Assembly (NCBI GenBank): GCA_003153935.1
Contig: PMCA01000018.1
Span: 1 to 32,178, forward strand
Source of the DNA: Elusimicrobiota bacterium
GTDB lineage: Bacteria; CAYTYR01; UBA6262
Length of the DNA stretch: 32,178 bases
Direction: 5' to 3'
Shown: in pieces, positions 7,832 through 17,377 of the stretch
How the letters are laid out: each line of letters opens with the position of its first letter
How positions within the stretch are numbered: position 1 is the stretch's first letter
Program-made: the position numbers and the translations under genes
Notes under the pieces: model-generated
Told to the model about the DNA's origin: nothing
Seen by the model: only the letters and a program-made list of their open reading frames with translations
The model's database searches: none

Positions 7832-9259
7832 ATGACCAGCAGAAAACTTAATTTATATTTTAAGTCCATAGCTCTATTAATGGACATTATCGTAATCAAC
7901 CTGGCTTTTTTCCTGGCCTATTGGCTAAGGTTTTATTCGGGTATTATGGTAGCCGATAAGGGGATACCGCCCTTAACTCTCTATTCCCAGGCTTTTGGCA
8001 TCATTACTTTAATTTCTCTGATCGTGTTTAAAATTTCTGATTTGTATGATTTGAAAGATAACTTCCGTTTGGAAGAATTCCCACGAATACTGCAAGCTGC
8101 CACACTGACCGCCATTGCGGTAATGGCGGTTACTTTTTTATACCGGCAATTCACTTTTTCTCGCATCGTCATTTTTTTTGGCTGGTTCCTTAATATTCTG
8201 CTGGTCTCAAGCTGGAGGTATTGTTTCTATTGCTTAAGAAGATACCTGAGGAACAAAATGCATGATTTTAGCCGGGTACTGGTAGTGGGTACAGGCAAAT
8301 TGGCGCTGGAACTGTATCAGGCCGGACAGAGCGTTGAAAACCCGAATTTCCAGATATTAGGGCTGATTAACAGCGATAAAGTCGAGCCTCAGGATTCTCC
8401 GGAATTTAAAGACGTGAAAGTTTATAATGGTATTGATTCCATTAAAACCGCCCTGGATGAGCTGAATATAAACGAAGTGGTTATGACCACTTTGCCTGAG
8501 GATCGGAACCAGATGCTGAATATAATACTGGAATGCGAAAGAAGGGCAGTGGAATTTAAGATCATTCCCGACATCCTGGAAATAATCACCACTCGTGGCC
8601 AAATAGACCAATATCTGGGCTTGCCTGTTCTGTCTCTAAAACCGATCCAGCTGACCGGCTTTAACCTCATCATTAAAAGAGTTTTTGATATAATTATTTC
8701 TTCCCTGGTGTTAATCTTTATTGCCATACCCTTACTGATAATCGCTCTGCTAATTAAACTTGACTCGCCTGGGCCGGTATTTTATAAGCATCAACGAGTG
8801 GGGCATAAGGGAACGAAATTTAATTTTCTTAAGTTCCGTAGCATGGTCCAGGATGCTGACGCCAGGTTGAAAGATGTTCTCCATATGAATGATCGTGGCG
8901 GTAAGGTGTTTAAAATGTTTAACGACCCGCGGATAACGAAGATCGGGAAATTCCTGCGTCATTACAGCCTGGATGAATTGCCGCAGTTCATAAATGTTTT
9001 AAAGGGGGATATGAGCATTGTCGGCCCCCGGCCACAGGTCCTGTGGGAAGCCGAGCTTTATGATGAATGGGCTAAGAGAAGATTGATGGTCCTACCTGGT
9101 ATAACCGGGCTATGGCAGGTAAGCGGTCGTTCCAATTTAAGTTATGAAGAAATGATCAAGCTTGATATTTACTATATTGAGAATTGGTCGCTCTGGCTGG
9201 ATATCGAGATAATGCTGCAGACTATACCGACCATTCTATTTGCCAAGGGTGCGTATTAA
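7832..9259 (+). CDS. Polyprenyl-phosphate sugar-1-phosphate transferase (WbaP/WcaJ-like)
   Basis: This 475-residue protein starts a lipid-linked glycan by moving a sugar-1-phosphate from a nucleotide sugar to undecaprenyl phosphate at the inner membrane. Residues 10-130 contain about four transmembrane helices (for example LLMDIIVINLAFFLAYWL). A Rossmann-like domain follows (RVLVVGTGKLALELY, about 148-260). The catalytic bacterial sugar-transferase domain occupies about 282-475: KRVFDIIISSLVLIFIAIPL is the re-entrant helix, then DSPGPVFYKHQRVG, FKFRSM-type FLKFRSM, and SLDELPQFINVLKGDMSIVGP with the Asp381-Glu382 dyad. GITGLWQVSGRS closes the motif series. The length matches the family. A GAGG Shine-Dalgarno precedes the ATG, and a likely promoter lies in the spacer. 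It is the committing step of the cluster. Confidence 0.95.
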   Translation: MTSRKLNLYFKSIALLMDIIVINLAFFLAYWLRFYSGIMVADKGIPPLTLYSQAFGIITLISLIVFKISDLYDLKDNFRLEEFPRILQAATLTAIAVMAVTFLYRQFTFSRIVIFFGWFLNILLVSSWRYCFYCLRRYLRNKMHDFSRVLVVGTGKLALELYQAGQSVENPNFQILGLINSDKVEPQDSPEFKDVKVYNGIDSIKTALDELNINEVVMTTLPEDRNQMLNIILECERRAVEFKIIPDILEIITTRGQIDQYLGLPVLSLKPIQLTGFNLIIKRVFDIIISSLVLIFIAIPLLIIALLIKLDSPGPVFYKHQRVGHKGTKFNFLKFRSMVQDADARLKDVLHMNDRGGKVFKMFNDPRITKIGKFLRHYSLDELPQFINVLKGDMSIVGPRPQVLWEAELYDEWAKRRLMVLPGITGLWQVSGRSNLSYEEMIKLDIYYIENWSLWLDIEIMLQTIPTILFAKGAY

Positions 9260-9281
9260 ATCTTTTAGGAGGATTACTTAG

Positions 9282-10205
9282 TTGAAGATTCTAGTAACAG
9301 GCGGAGCAGGGTTCATCGGTTCCAATATCGTGGATGCATATTTAGCAGCCGGCCACCGGGTGGTGGTCATAGATAATCTATACAGCGGCAAGATGGCTAA
9401 CCTGAGCAAAAAGGCCAAATTTTACAAGGCTGACATCAGGGATGCCGGTAAAGTTGCGCAAATTTTTGCCCGGGAAAAATTTGACGTGGTTAACCACCAT
9501 GCGGCGCAAATGGATGTGAGGAAATCGGTTGAAGACCCTGTTTTCGATGCCCAGGTAAATGTGCTGGGAACGTTGAACCTTCTGGAGAACAGCGTCAAAC
9601 ACAAAGTAAAAAAATTCATCTTTGCTTCCAGCGGAGGTGTGATGTATGGCGAATGCGGTAGCAAAGCGCCGGCGGAAACTGTCCCGGCCAACCCTATGTC
9701 TCCGTATGGCGTGACCAAGCGTACCGCCGAGATATATCTGAATTATTATGCCGCCATCTATGGGCTTAAATACCTGATTTTCCGTTACGGCAATGTTTAT
9801 GGCCCGCGCCAGGATCCACACGGAGAAGCCGGAGTAGTAGCCATATTCATAAAAAGGATGTTTGCCGCACAAGCGGTTAACATTTTTGGCACCGGCAAAC
9901 AACTGCGTGATTATGTCTATGTGGGTGATGTAGTTAAGGCCAATTTGCTGGGACTGCGGACGGGAGTTAATGAAATAATAAATATCGGCACTCAGAAAGG
10001 CAGCAGTGTCAATCACCTGTATGATCTACTGTCCGCCATTACCGGATACCGGCAAGAACCTGTATATAAACCCGCGCGTTTGGGAGAACTGGACAAAAAC
10101 TTTCTGAATTACGGGAAAGCGAAAAGAATGTTGGGTTGGGAGCCAAAGATGGATTTTAAGGACGGACTGATAAAAACAGCGCAATATTTCCGGGAGTCAA
10201 AATGA
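9282..10205 (+). CDS. UDP-glucose 4-epimerase-like NAD-dependent epimerase
   Basis: This 307-residue extended SDR enzyme probably interconverts nucleotide sugars such as UDP-Glc/UDP-Gal or their derivatives. ILVTGGAGFIGSNIV is the NAD-binding motif. FASSGGVMYG (114-123) contains the catalytic Ser, and SPYGVTKRTAE holds Tyr142 and Lys146. FRYGNVYGPRQ is also standard. The start is TTG at 9282, chosen because a perfect AGGAGG (9267-9272) lies 9 bp upstream and because the glycine motif starts at the expected distance. Unlike the SDR gene at 1007-2008, the full catalytic triad is intact here. The next gene starts within its stop codon (ATGA). Confidence 0.93.
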   Translation: MKILVTGGAGFIGSNIVDAYLAAGHRVVVIDNLYSGKMANLSKKAKFYKADIRDAGKVAQIFAREKFDVVNHHAAQMDVRKSVEDPVFDAQVNVLGTLNLLENSVKHKVKKFIFASSGGVMYGECGSKAPAETVPANPMSPYGVTKRTAEIYLNYYAAIYGLKYLIFRYGNVYGPRQDPHGEAGVVAIFIKRMFAAQAVNIFGTGKQLRDYVYVGDVVKANLLGLRTGVNEIINIGTQKGSSVNHLYDLLSAITGYRQEPVYKPARLGELDKNFLNYGKAKRMLGWEPKMDFKDGLIKTAQYFRESK

Positions 10206-11257
10206 AAGCTTTAATATTGATAGGGGGATTGGGGACCAGGCTGCGGCCCTTTACTTGCAATACGCCAAAACCTTTGCTGCCGATCGTCAATAAGCCGTTC
10301 CTGCAATACCAGATAGAATTGCTGAAGAAATACGGCATTAAGGAAATAGTATTTTGCCTGTCCTACCTGCCCCATACGTTCGAAGACTATTTTGGCAACG
10401 GATCGCGGTACGGGGTGAAGATCCATTATGTCCATGAAAAAGAACCGTTGGGCACCGGCGGCGCGGTCCATAACGCCCGGCAGTACATTGACAAGCCGGT
10501 CTTGGTATTCAATGGCGACGTGATGATGGACCTGGATATCGAGAGAATGCGGAAATATCACGAAAAGAACCGGAGCAAATTAACCATCGCTCTGACCCGG
10601 GTAAAAGACCCGACGATATATGGTTTGGTGGAAACCGCCAAGAACGGCCGGGTAGAAAGATTCCTGGAGAAGCCGAGCTGGGATGAAGTTACGTGCAATA
10701 CCATTAATGCCGGCGCCTATATATTTGACCCGTCGGTTATTTCTTTGATCCCCAAGGGTGTGAACTATTCCCTGGAACGCGGCCTGTTTCCCGGCCTGCT
10801 GGCGAAGAAAGAAAAGATCTACGGCTATGTCAGCTGTAATTATTGGATAGATATCGGCACCATTGGCAAGTATCTTCAGGTCCATTTTGATATTATCGAC
10901 GGCAGCGCCGGAGCGCAGATCACCGGGAAAAAGACCAGGAAAAATGTCTGGCAGGGGAAGAATTGCGCCATAAACCGCGAAGCGGTGATCGAAGGCAACA
11001 TAGTAATGGGCCATAACGTGAAAATAGACGAATTCGCGCAGATCTACGGCAAGGTAACGGTCGGCAATGATGTGCGTATCCGCAAGGGCGCGATCCTGAC
11101 TGATTGCGTTATACATGATAATACCGATATCGGTGAAGGCGTGCGCCTAGAGAAATGCCTGATCGGTAAACACTGCCAGATAGAGCCCCAGGCCAATGTC
11201 AGCCCGGGTTGTGCTCTGGCGGATGACTCTATCATAAAAAAATTCAGCCGTTTGTAA
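10202..11257 (+). CDS. Sugar-1-phosphate nucleotidylyltransferase with left-handed beta-helix
   Basis: This 351-residue enzyme activates a sugar-1-phosphate with an NTP (mannose-1-phosphate guanylyltransferase or glucose-1-phosphate thymidylyl/uridylyltransferase type). The N-terminal catalytic domain shows IGGLGTRLRPFT (7-18), TPKPLLPIVNKPFL, GTGGAVHNA, FNGDVMMD with Asp106, and RFLEKPSWDEV. From about residue 250 to the end, hexapeptide-like turns (CAINREAVIEGNIVMG, GNDVRIRKGAIL) form a left-handed beta-helix as in GDP-mannose pyrophosphorylases. Its ATG overlaps the stop of the epimerase gene by 4 bp. The paralogue at 12717-13757 lies just past the phosphohexomutase, so the trio may convert hexose-6-P into NDP-hexose. 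Which nucleotide is used cannot be read reliably. Confidence 0.9.
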   Translation: MKALILIGGLGTRLRPFTCNTPKPLLPIVNKPFLQYQIELLKKYGIKEIVFCLSYLPHTFEDYFGNGSRYGVKIHYVHEKEPLGTGGAVHNARQYIDKPVLVFNGDVMMDLDIERMRKYHEKNRSKLTIALTRVKDPTIYGLVETAKNGRVERFLEKPSWDEVTCNTINAGAYIFDPSVISLIPKGVNYSLERGLFPGLLAKKEKIYGYVSCNYWIDIGTIGKYLQVHFDIIDGSAGAQITGKKTRKNVWQGKNCAINREAVIEGNIVMGHNVKIDEFAQIYGKVTVGNDVRIRKGAILTDCVIHDNTDIGEGVRLEKCLIGKHCQIEPQANVSPGCALADDSIIKKFSRL

Positions 11258-11272
11258 TGTCTTGGGGGTAAT

Positions 11273-12697
11273 TTGAGTACGGTAATAAGATTCGGCACTG
11301 ACGGGTGGCGCGGGGTAATAGCCCGCGACTTCACTTTTCATAATATTCGCCTTGTTACTCAGGCAGTTGCTGATTACCTTAAAAAGCAATCAACAATCAG
11401 CAATCAACAATCAACTGTTCTGGTCGGCTACGATTGCCGATTCCTTTCCCGGGAATACGCTCAGGCGGCAGCCCGGATATTGTCAGGTAATGGTTATAAA
11501 GTCCTGCTGGCGGGTGAACCGACGCCGACGCCAGCCATATCATACTCAGTAGTAAAGAATGAATTAGCAGGGGCGGTTATTATTACCGCCAGTCATAACC
11601 CCTATAATTTTAACGGTTTCAAATTCAAGACCTCCCAAGGCGTCTCGGCCGGACCGGAGGTTACGCGCCGGATCGAGGGGCTTTGCGGCAAGAGTAAACC
11701 TAAGGAAAATGAACGGCAGATCTCTCCCGCGGACCCGAAAACGGATTATTTACGGCATTTGGGCAAACTGGTTGACCTGTCGACGATGAAGAAAAGAAAG
11801 ATGAGGATTGTGATCGATCCTATGTTTGGCGCCGCCCAAAACTACCTGGAGGAATTATTAACCTCCGGCCGGATGAGCATCAAAAGCCTGAACAGTTATG
11901 TCGACCCGTTATTTGGCGGCGTAAATCCCGAACCGATCGCGGCCAATCTGGGGCTAATGCTCAAGGAAGTGAAGCGCACCGGCTCCGACATCGGTATCGC
12001 CTTTGACGGGGACGGGGACCGGATCGGACTGGGTGACAGGAATGGTAATTTTGTCAACTCGCACCAGATATTCTGCCTGTTGCTGCTGCACCTGGTCAGG
12101 AATAAGAAACAATCCGGGATGGTGGTAAAAACGATCTCTGGCACCTATTTACTGCAGAGGGTCTGTGACCGTTACGGATTGGAGCTTAAGGAAACGCCTA
12201 TCGGGTTCAAATATATAGGCGACCTGATGCTGAAAGAGGATGTCCTGATCGGCGGTGAAGAAAGCGGCGGAATCGGTTTTCGTGGCCATATTCCCGAACG
12301 CGACGGTATCCTTAGTGCTTTATATATGCTGGAGTTAATGGCGGTGTCGGGCCGGGACCTGGCGGCATTACGGAACGACCTGTTCAAAGAATTCGGGATT
12401 TCCTGTTACGACCGCTGTGATCTGGCCCTGGGGCATACCCATCATCACCATATTAACAAGCATGATTTCAGCCGGCAAATGGTGAAACTGTCGCAAACCG
12501 GCGGCCTGGCGGAGCTGATCATGGAGACCAGGGACTATGACGGGGTGAAGATGATCCTGCGGGATGACAGTTGGCTGTTGCTGAGGCCGTCCGGGACTGA
12601 ACCGGTGGTGAGGATCTACGCCGAAGCCGGGAATAGCGCTCAGGTTAAAAAACTCATTGACACTGGGCGCAGAATGGTGTACAAATTTAAGTCTTAA
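11273..12697 (+). CDS. Phosphohexomutase (phosphomannomutase/phosphoglucomutase)
   Basis: This 474-residue alpha-D-phosphohexomutase converts hexose-6-phosphate to hexose-1-phosphate, supplying the nucleotidyltransferases on both sides. IRFGTDGWRGVI opens domain 1. TASHNPYNFNGFK holds the phosphorylated Ser107, FDGDGDRIG (Asp245, Asp247, Asp249) binds Mg, GGEESGGIG contacts the sugar, and RPSGTEPVVRIY binds phosphate. The start is TTG at 11273, preceded by GGGGGT and giving the expected N terminus. Residues 39-48 (QSTISNQQST) are encoded by four tandem 7-base repeats between two conserved segments (ADYLKK and VLVGYDCRF), so this loop is repeat-derived. A His-rich TPALGHTHHHH-like stretch near residue 390 is unusual but short. 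Confidence 0.94.
   Translation: MSTVIRFGTDGWRGVIARDFTFHNIRLVTQAVADYLKKQSTISNQQSTVLVGYDCRFLSREYAQAAARILSGNGYKVLLAGEPTPTPAISYSVVKNELAGAVIITASHNPYNFNGFKFKTSQGVSAGPEVTRRIEGLCGKSKPKENERQISPADPKTDYLRHLGKLVDLSTMKKRKMRIVIDPMFGAAQNYLEELLTSGRMSIKSLNSYVDPLFGGVNPEPIAANLGLMLKEVKRTGSDIGIAFDGDGDRIGLGDRNGNFVNSHQIFCLLLLHLVRNKKQSGMVVKTISGTYLLQRVCDRYGLELKETPIGFKYIGDLMLKEDVLIGGEESGGIGFRGHIPERDGILSALYMLELMAVSGRDLAALRNDLFKEFGISCYDRCDLALGHTHHHHINKHDFSRQMVKLSQTGGLAELIMETRDYDGVKMILRDDSWLLLRPSGTEPVVRIYAEAGNSAQVKKLIDTGRRMVYKFKS
11387..11419 (+). repeat. Tandem 7-base repeat inside the phosphohexomutase gene
   Basis: Four consecutive heptamers read CAATCAA, CAATCAG, CAATCAA, CAATCAA at 11387-11414, followed by CTGTT. 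The last 17 bases (ATCAACAATCAACTGTT) are identical to the end of a heptamer array at 18769-18794 in the M6 protease gene. The repeat is translated in frame. Confidence 0.9.
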
Positions 12698-12716
12698 CGA
12701 TCAAATAGGGGTAAAT

Positions 12717-13757
12717 ATGAAGGCTATGGTAATGGCGGCGGGAGTAGGTACGAGGTTACGGCCTCTAACGCATGTAATTCCCAAACCGATGATACCGATA
12801 GTTAATAAACCGGTGCTGGAACACACCCTGGAACTGTTGCGGAAGCATAATTTCAGTGAAGTTGTCATTAATTTGCACTTTTATCCCCAGATGATCAAAG
12901 ATTATTTCGACGACGGCAGCGCCTGGGGCTTGAAAATAATATATTCCCAGGAAAAGAACCTGTTAGGAACGGCCGGTGGGGTAAAAAAAGTAGAAAAGCA
13001 TTTTGACGATACCTTCGTGGTGATGAGCGGCGACGGCCTGACCGATATCGACCTGTCCAAAGCCGTGGAGTTCCATAAGAAGAAAAAGTCATTGGCCACC
13101 ATGGTACTGAAAAAAATCGACTCACGTTTTGATTACGGCGTGACTCTGCTAGACCAGTATAAGCGGATCGAGAATTTTATTGAGAAACCGGCCTGGAGCG
13201 ACGTATTTGCCAATACGGTCAACACCGGTATCTATATCTTTGAGCCGGAGATATTTAATTATATCCCTGAGAATACTTTTTATGACTTTGGCCATGACGT
13301 CTGGCCATCCCTGCTTAAATCTAAAAAACCGATATACGGCTATGAAATGAGTTCCTACTGGTGCGATATCGGCAACCTGCAGGAATATAAAAGAGCGGAA
13401 CGGGACGCACTTGAAGGCAAGGTCGGCATCAGGTTTTCCGGCAGAAAGTTGTCGTCTGGCATATGGGTGGGGAAAAATACCCGGATACATCCCCAGGTCA
13501 AGATAAAGGCCCCGGTCATTATCGGTAATGATTGCCGGATAGAAAAAGGAGTAGTCATCGACAGCTTTACCACCATCGGCAATAACGGCCTGATCCACGC
13601 GGGGGCGCAGCTGGGCGATTGCATTTTATGGTCCGGCGTCAGGGTTTCTAAAGGCGTGCGCCTGCGCAACTGCATTATCGGCAATGACGCGGGAATAAAC
13701 GAGAATATTTCGGTATTCGAGGGCTCGGTTATCAATATCGAAGAAAACCGCCAGTAA
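12717..13757 (+). CDS. Sugar-1-phosphate nucleotidylyltransferase, second paralogue
   Basis: This 346-residue protein is a paralogue of the enzyme at 10202-11257. The catalytic domain has MAAGVGTRLRPLT (6-18), IPKPMIPIVNKP, LGTAGGVKKVE, and MSGDGLTD with Asp106. FIEKPAWSDV and NTGIYIFEPE follow, and the C-terminal part from about 250 shows beta-helix turns (VIIGNDCRIEKGVVI, LRNCIIGNDAGI). GDP-mannose pyrophosphorylase is the likeliest activity, with other NDP-sugars possible. The start is ATG 12717, after GGGG, rather than an upstream in-frame TTG at 12657 that would overlap the mutase gene. It lies 19 bp after the phosphohexomutase and 30 bp before metK. Confidence 0.9.
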   Translation: MKAMVMAAGVGTRLRPLTHVIPKPMIPIVNKPVLEHTLELLRKHNFSEVVINLHFYPQMIKDYFDDGSAWGLKIIYSQEKNLLGTAGGVKKVEKHFDDTFVVMSGDGLTDIDLSKAVEFHKKKKSLATMVLKKIDSRFDYGVTLLDQYKRIENFIEKPAWSDVFANTVNTGIYIFEPEIFNYIPENTFYDFGHDVWPSLLKSKKPIYGYEMSSYWCDIGNLQEYKRAERDALEGKVGIRFSGRKLSSGIWVGKNTRIHPQVKIKAPVIIGNDCRIEKGVVIDSFTTIGNNGLIHAGAQLGDCILWSGVRVSKGVRLRNCIIGNDAGINENISVFEGSVINIEENRQ

Positions 13758-13787
13758 AAAAATAAAAAATGGACAGGAGGAGGTACA

Positions 13788-14993
13788 ATGCATAGAGGAG
13801 ATTTTGTTTTTACCAGTGAAAGCGTAACTGAAGGCCATCCGGATAAGGTCTGTGACCAGATTTCCGATGCGGTTGTGGATGAGATTTACCGTCTGGATCC
13901 GCCTAACAAGAACAATTTCCGCAGCCGGGTAGCGTGTGAAACATTTATTACCGTGGGTCTGGTAATTGTGGGCGGAGAGATAACCACATCAGCATATGTT
14001 GACCTGCCGCAATTAGTCCGCGGGGTCATTAAGGATATCGGATATACTGATGTCAAATATGGTTTTAATTATGAATCCTGCGCTATTCTGAACGCGATTG
14101 GCAAACAATCCCCGGATATCGCCCAGGGTGTGGGCCGCAAGGGCAAAGTGATCGGTGCCGGCGACCAGGGCCTGATGATCGGTTATGCCTGCAATGAAAC
14201 ACCTGAATTGATGCCTATGCCGATAATGCTGGCGCATGCCTTGTCCAAGCGGCTGGCAGAAGTAAGGAAAAAGAAGATACTCTCTTATCTAGGCCCGGAC
14301 GGCAAATCGCAGGTAACGGTTCGCTACGAGAATAAAAGGCCGGTAGCGGTCGATAAGATCGTCGTCTCCAGCCAGCATACTGAGGAAGCCATGGATAAAA
14401 AAACCGATAATATGGCCAACTGGGCCAAAGATGAAATAATAGAAACGGTGATCAAACCCGTCATATCAGCCAAACTTTTGAAGAATTTCAACTGGAAGCA
14501 GGATTGCTTCATTAATCCGACCGGCAGATTCCTGATCGGCGGGCCGCAATCTGATACTGGCATGACCGGCCGCAAAATAATCGTGGATACATACGGCGGA
14601 ATGGCGGCTCACGGCGGCGGAGCATTTTCCGGTAAGGACGCTACCAAGGTAGACCGCAGCGCCACATATATGGCTCGCTATATTGCCAAAAATGTCGTGG
14701 CCAGCGGCTTGGCTGAGAGATGTACCGTCCAATTAGCCTATGCCATCGGTGTGCCTGAGCCAGTCAGTGTGATGGTGAGTACCATGGGTACCAGTAATGT
14801 TGATGAAGCTAAAATTGAAAAAGCAGTGATAAAAAACTTCCGGCTGGATCCGCGCGGCATTATTGATTCGCTGGAATTGTACAAGCCGATCTTCCGGAAG
14901 ACCGCCAGTTATGGTCATTTTGGCCGCACGGAAAGTGAGTTCACCTGGGAGAGGACCGACAAGGCGGAAGCGATCAAAAGAGACGCCAAGTAA
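13788..14993 (+). CDS. metK: S-adenosylmethionine synthetase
   Basis: This 401-residue enzyme makes S-adenosylmethionine from methionine and ATP in the cytoplasm. [21 protein letters not shown] marks the N-terminal active site. GAGDQG (123-128) and [16 protein letters not shown] (from 276) are the family signatures, and the length is normal. AGGAGGAGG lies 5 bp before the ATG, the strongest Shine-Dalgarno in the window. No SAM riboswitch fits in the 30-bp upstream spacer. It is followed by ahcY across a 100-bp repeat-rich spacer. The product supplies methyl donor for, among others, the two fused methyltransferases in the upstream glycan genes. Confidence 0.98.
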   Translation: MHRGDFVFTSESVTEGHPDKVCDQISDAVVDEIYRLDPPNKNNFRSRVACETFITVGLVIVGGEITTSAYVDLPQLVRGVIKDIGYTDVKYGFNYESCAILNAIGKQSPDIAQGVGRKGKVIGAGDQGLMIGYACNETPELMPMPIMLAHALSKRLAEVRKKKILSYLGPDGKSQVTVRYENKRPVAVDKIVVSSQHTEEAMDKKTDNMANWAKDEIIETVIKPVISAKLLKNFNWKQDCFINPTGRFLIGGPQSDTGMTGRKIIVDTYGGMAAHGGGAFSGKDATKVDRSATYMARYIAKNVVASGLAERCTVQLAYAIGVPEPVSVMVSTMGTSNVDEAKIEKAVIKNFRLDPRGIIDSLELYKPIFRKTASYGHFGRTESEFTWERTDKAEAIKRDAK

Positions 14994-15000
14994 AAAAGTT

Positions 15001-15072
15001 ATCGAGTTCACGAGTTGCGAGTTAAGAGAAAATACCTTAACTTAAAACTTAACACTTACAACTTAAAACTAA
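15001..15072 (+). repeat. Two heptamer-like repeat arrays with a central hairpin in the metK-ahcY spacer
   Basis: The left part repeats CGAGTT with 7-8 base period (CGAGTTCA, CGAGTTG, CGAGTTA, from 15003). The right part is a 7-base array ACTTAAA, ACTTAAC, ACTTACA, ACTTAAA ending in ACTA (about 15040-15071). Between them GTTAAG (15021-15026) and CTTAAC (15036-15041) can pair with a 9-base loop. The array occupies most of the otherwise gene-free spacer. It has no U-tract and is not a convincing terminator. Confidence 0.75.
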
Positions 15073-15078
15073 TTTTAA

Positions 15079-16350
<1,272 letters not shown>

Positions 16351-16357
16351 AAGGCAA

Positions 16358-16384
16358 AAAACCGGTTTACAAAGACCGGGTTTA
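16358..16384 (+). terminator. Possible intrinsic terminator after ahcY
   Basis: AAACCGGT (16359-16366) can pair with ACCGGGTTT (16375-16383) through an 8-bp stem with a single-base bulge and an 8-base loop. The T-rich tail is short, so the element is weak. It overlaps the upstream part of the next gene's possible promoter. Confidence 0.4.
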
Positions 16385-16412
16385 TGTGATATAGAGAGAA
16401 GTGGAATATAAT
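16384..16412 (+). promoter_or_regulatory. Possible promoter of the lipoprotein-PorV operon
   Basis: A good -10 hexamer TATAAT lies at 16407-16412, 21 bp before the lipoprotein ATG. At 17-bp spacing the -35 would be ATGTGA (16384-16389), a weak match. Position after a terminator-like hairpin and before a new functional group supports a transcription start here. Confidence 0.4.
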
Positions 16413-16433
16413 TTTAGGAAAAGGGAGGGGACG

Positions 16434-17366
16434 ATGCTTAGTAAGAGAAAACTGATTGCGGTATTTCTTATTATGCTAGTGGCTTTTGGCTTAGCCGGAT
16501 GCAGCAAATCCACTAATATTTTCCGCTGGGCTCATAAAGGCGGGTCGGATACCAGTACCGATGCGCTTTTGTCCGATGGGCAGGCAGCTTTAAGCAGCAA
16601 GGACTTCAGCGACGCCTTAACTTATTACAACAAGATTCTGGATGGCAATCCTAATAATTCCCTGGCACTATACGGCAAAGCGCAATCCTTAGTGGGTCTG
16701 GGCGGTTTAAGCTTAGCCGACCTGATCGCCTCGGTCATCAAGGAAGCGCAATCCAGCGGTACCTCTACTGTAAGAGGTTATGAACTGGGTAAATTATTTA
16801 CCAAGAATGTCACCAGTGTATCCGACCTGTTGCCAGCGACTTTGGACCTGACCAAACTCTATAACACAGCCAAAGCCGTGGTGCCGGTACTGCAACAGAT
16901 CGCCGACGGCAACGGAGACGGACAGATACCGGCAGACGATGCCGATGTTAATATCAACCTGGCCTTTTTCATGACGGTCAGGTCGATTTGCCGTATACTT
17001 GACGATAACGGTGATGGTGTACCCGGCGGAACCGGGGACCTGGTTAAGGTAAACAGCGATTATACGGTAGTTCTACCCAATGCCAACACCTTAACTATAG
17101 CTAAACAAACTACTCTGCGTGACCAGGTCCAAGCGGGCTTGGATGACGAATTCGGTACTACGTCTACCCTAGGTGCGGTAAATTATCTGGAGCGGGCGAT
17201 CCTTAAGGTCAATTCTTCCTCTGATTCGTCTATCTCAAATTTGCGCACCAATATTAATGACCTGAAGGCCAGCATAAAGACCCAGATTGATACAAATGTG
17301 AATCCTAACCTTGATCCATCTATCAGTCCGAAGATCCTTTGGCATCCGCATGCCTCATTAATATAA
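16434..17366 (+). CDS. TPR-containing lipoprotein with an EF-hand-like calcium loop
   Basis: This 310-residue protein is not a recognised named family. Residues 1-23 are a lipoprotein signal ending in LAGC, so Cys23 would be lipidated. Residues ~47-90 look like a TPR unit (GQAALSSKDFSDALTYYNKI then NNSLALYGKAQSLVGLGG). DGNGDGQIPADD at 158-169 fits the EF-hand/dockerin loop consensus, and a second, poorer DDNGDGVPG loop follows. The start is ATG 16434 because AGGGAGGGG lies directly upstream and the lipobox is then placed correctly; an upstream GTG at 16401 would overlap the promoter. It is 11 bp before the PorV-like gene. Membrane-anchored TPR lipoproteins (SprE) occur in type IX secretion, but this protein is much shorter than SprE and homology is not shown. 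Confidence 0.8.
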   Translation: MLSKRKLIAVFLIMLVAFGLAGCSKSTNIFRWAHKGGSDTSTDALLSDGQAALSSKDFSDALTYYNKILDGNPNNSLALYGKAQSLVGLGGLSLADLIASVIKEAQSSGTSTVRGYELGKLFTKNVTSVSDLLPATLDLTKLYNTAKAVVPVLQQIADGNGDGQIPADDADVNINLAFFMTVRSICRILDDNGDGVPGGTGDLVKVNSDYTVVLPNANTLTIAKQTTLRDQVQAGLDDEFGTTSTLGAVNYLERAILKVNSSSDSSISNLRTNINDLKASIKTQIDTNVNPNLDPSISPKILWHPHASLI

Positions 17367-17377
17367 GGGGGATAATA

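Noticed and set aside
9378-10016. 212-codon open frame on the minus strand
   Set aside because: It lies entirely opposite the well-supported epimerase gene, has no family motif and is a codon-usage shadow.
10580-11116. 178-codon open frame on the minus strand
   Set aside because: It is antisense to the nucleotidyltransferase and has no Shine-Dalgarno or recognisable domain.
12420-12470. His-rich stretch near residue 390 of the phosphohexomutase as a metal-binding insertion
   Set aside because: Only a few consecutive His residues are present and there is no further evidence of a metal site.
13758-13787. SAM riboswitch upstream of metK
   Set aside because: Only 30 bp separate metK from the previous gene, too short for any known SAM riboswitch.
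15001-15072. CRISPR array
   Set aside because: The repeats are 7-8 bases with no spacers, so they are short tandem repeats.
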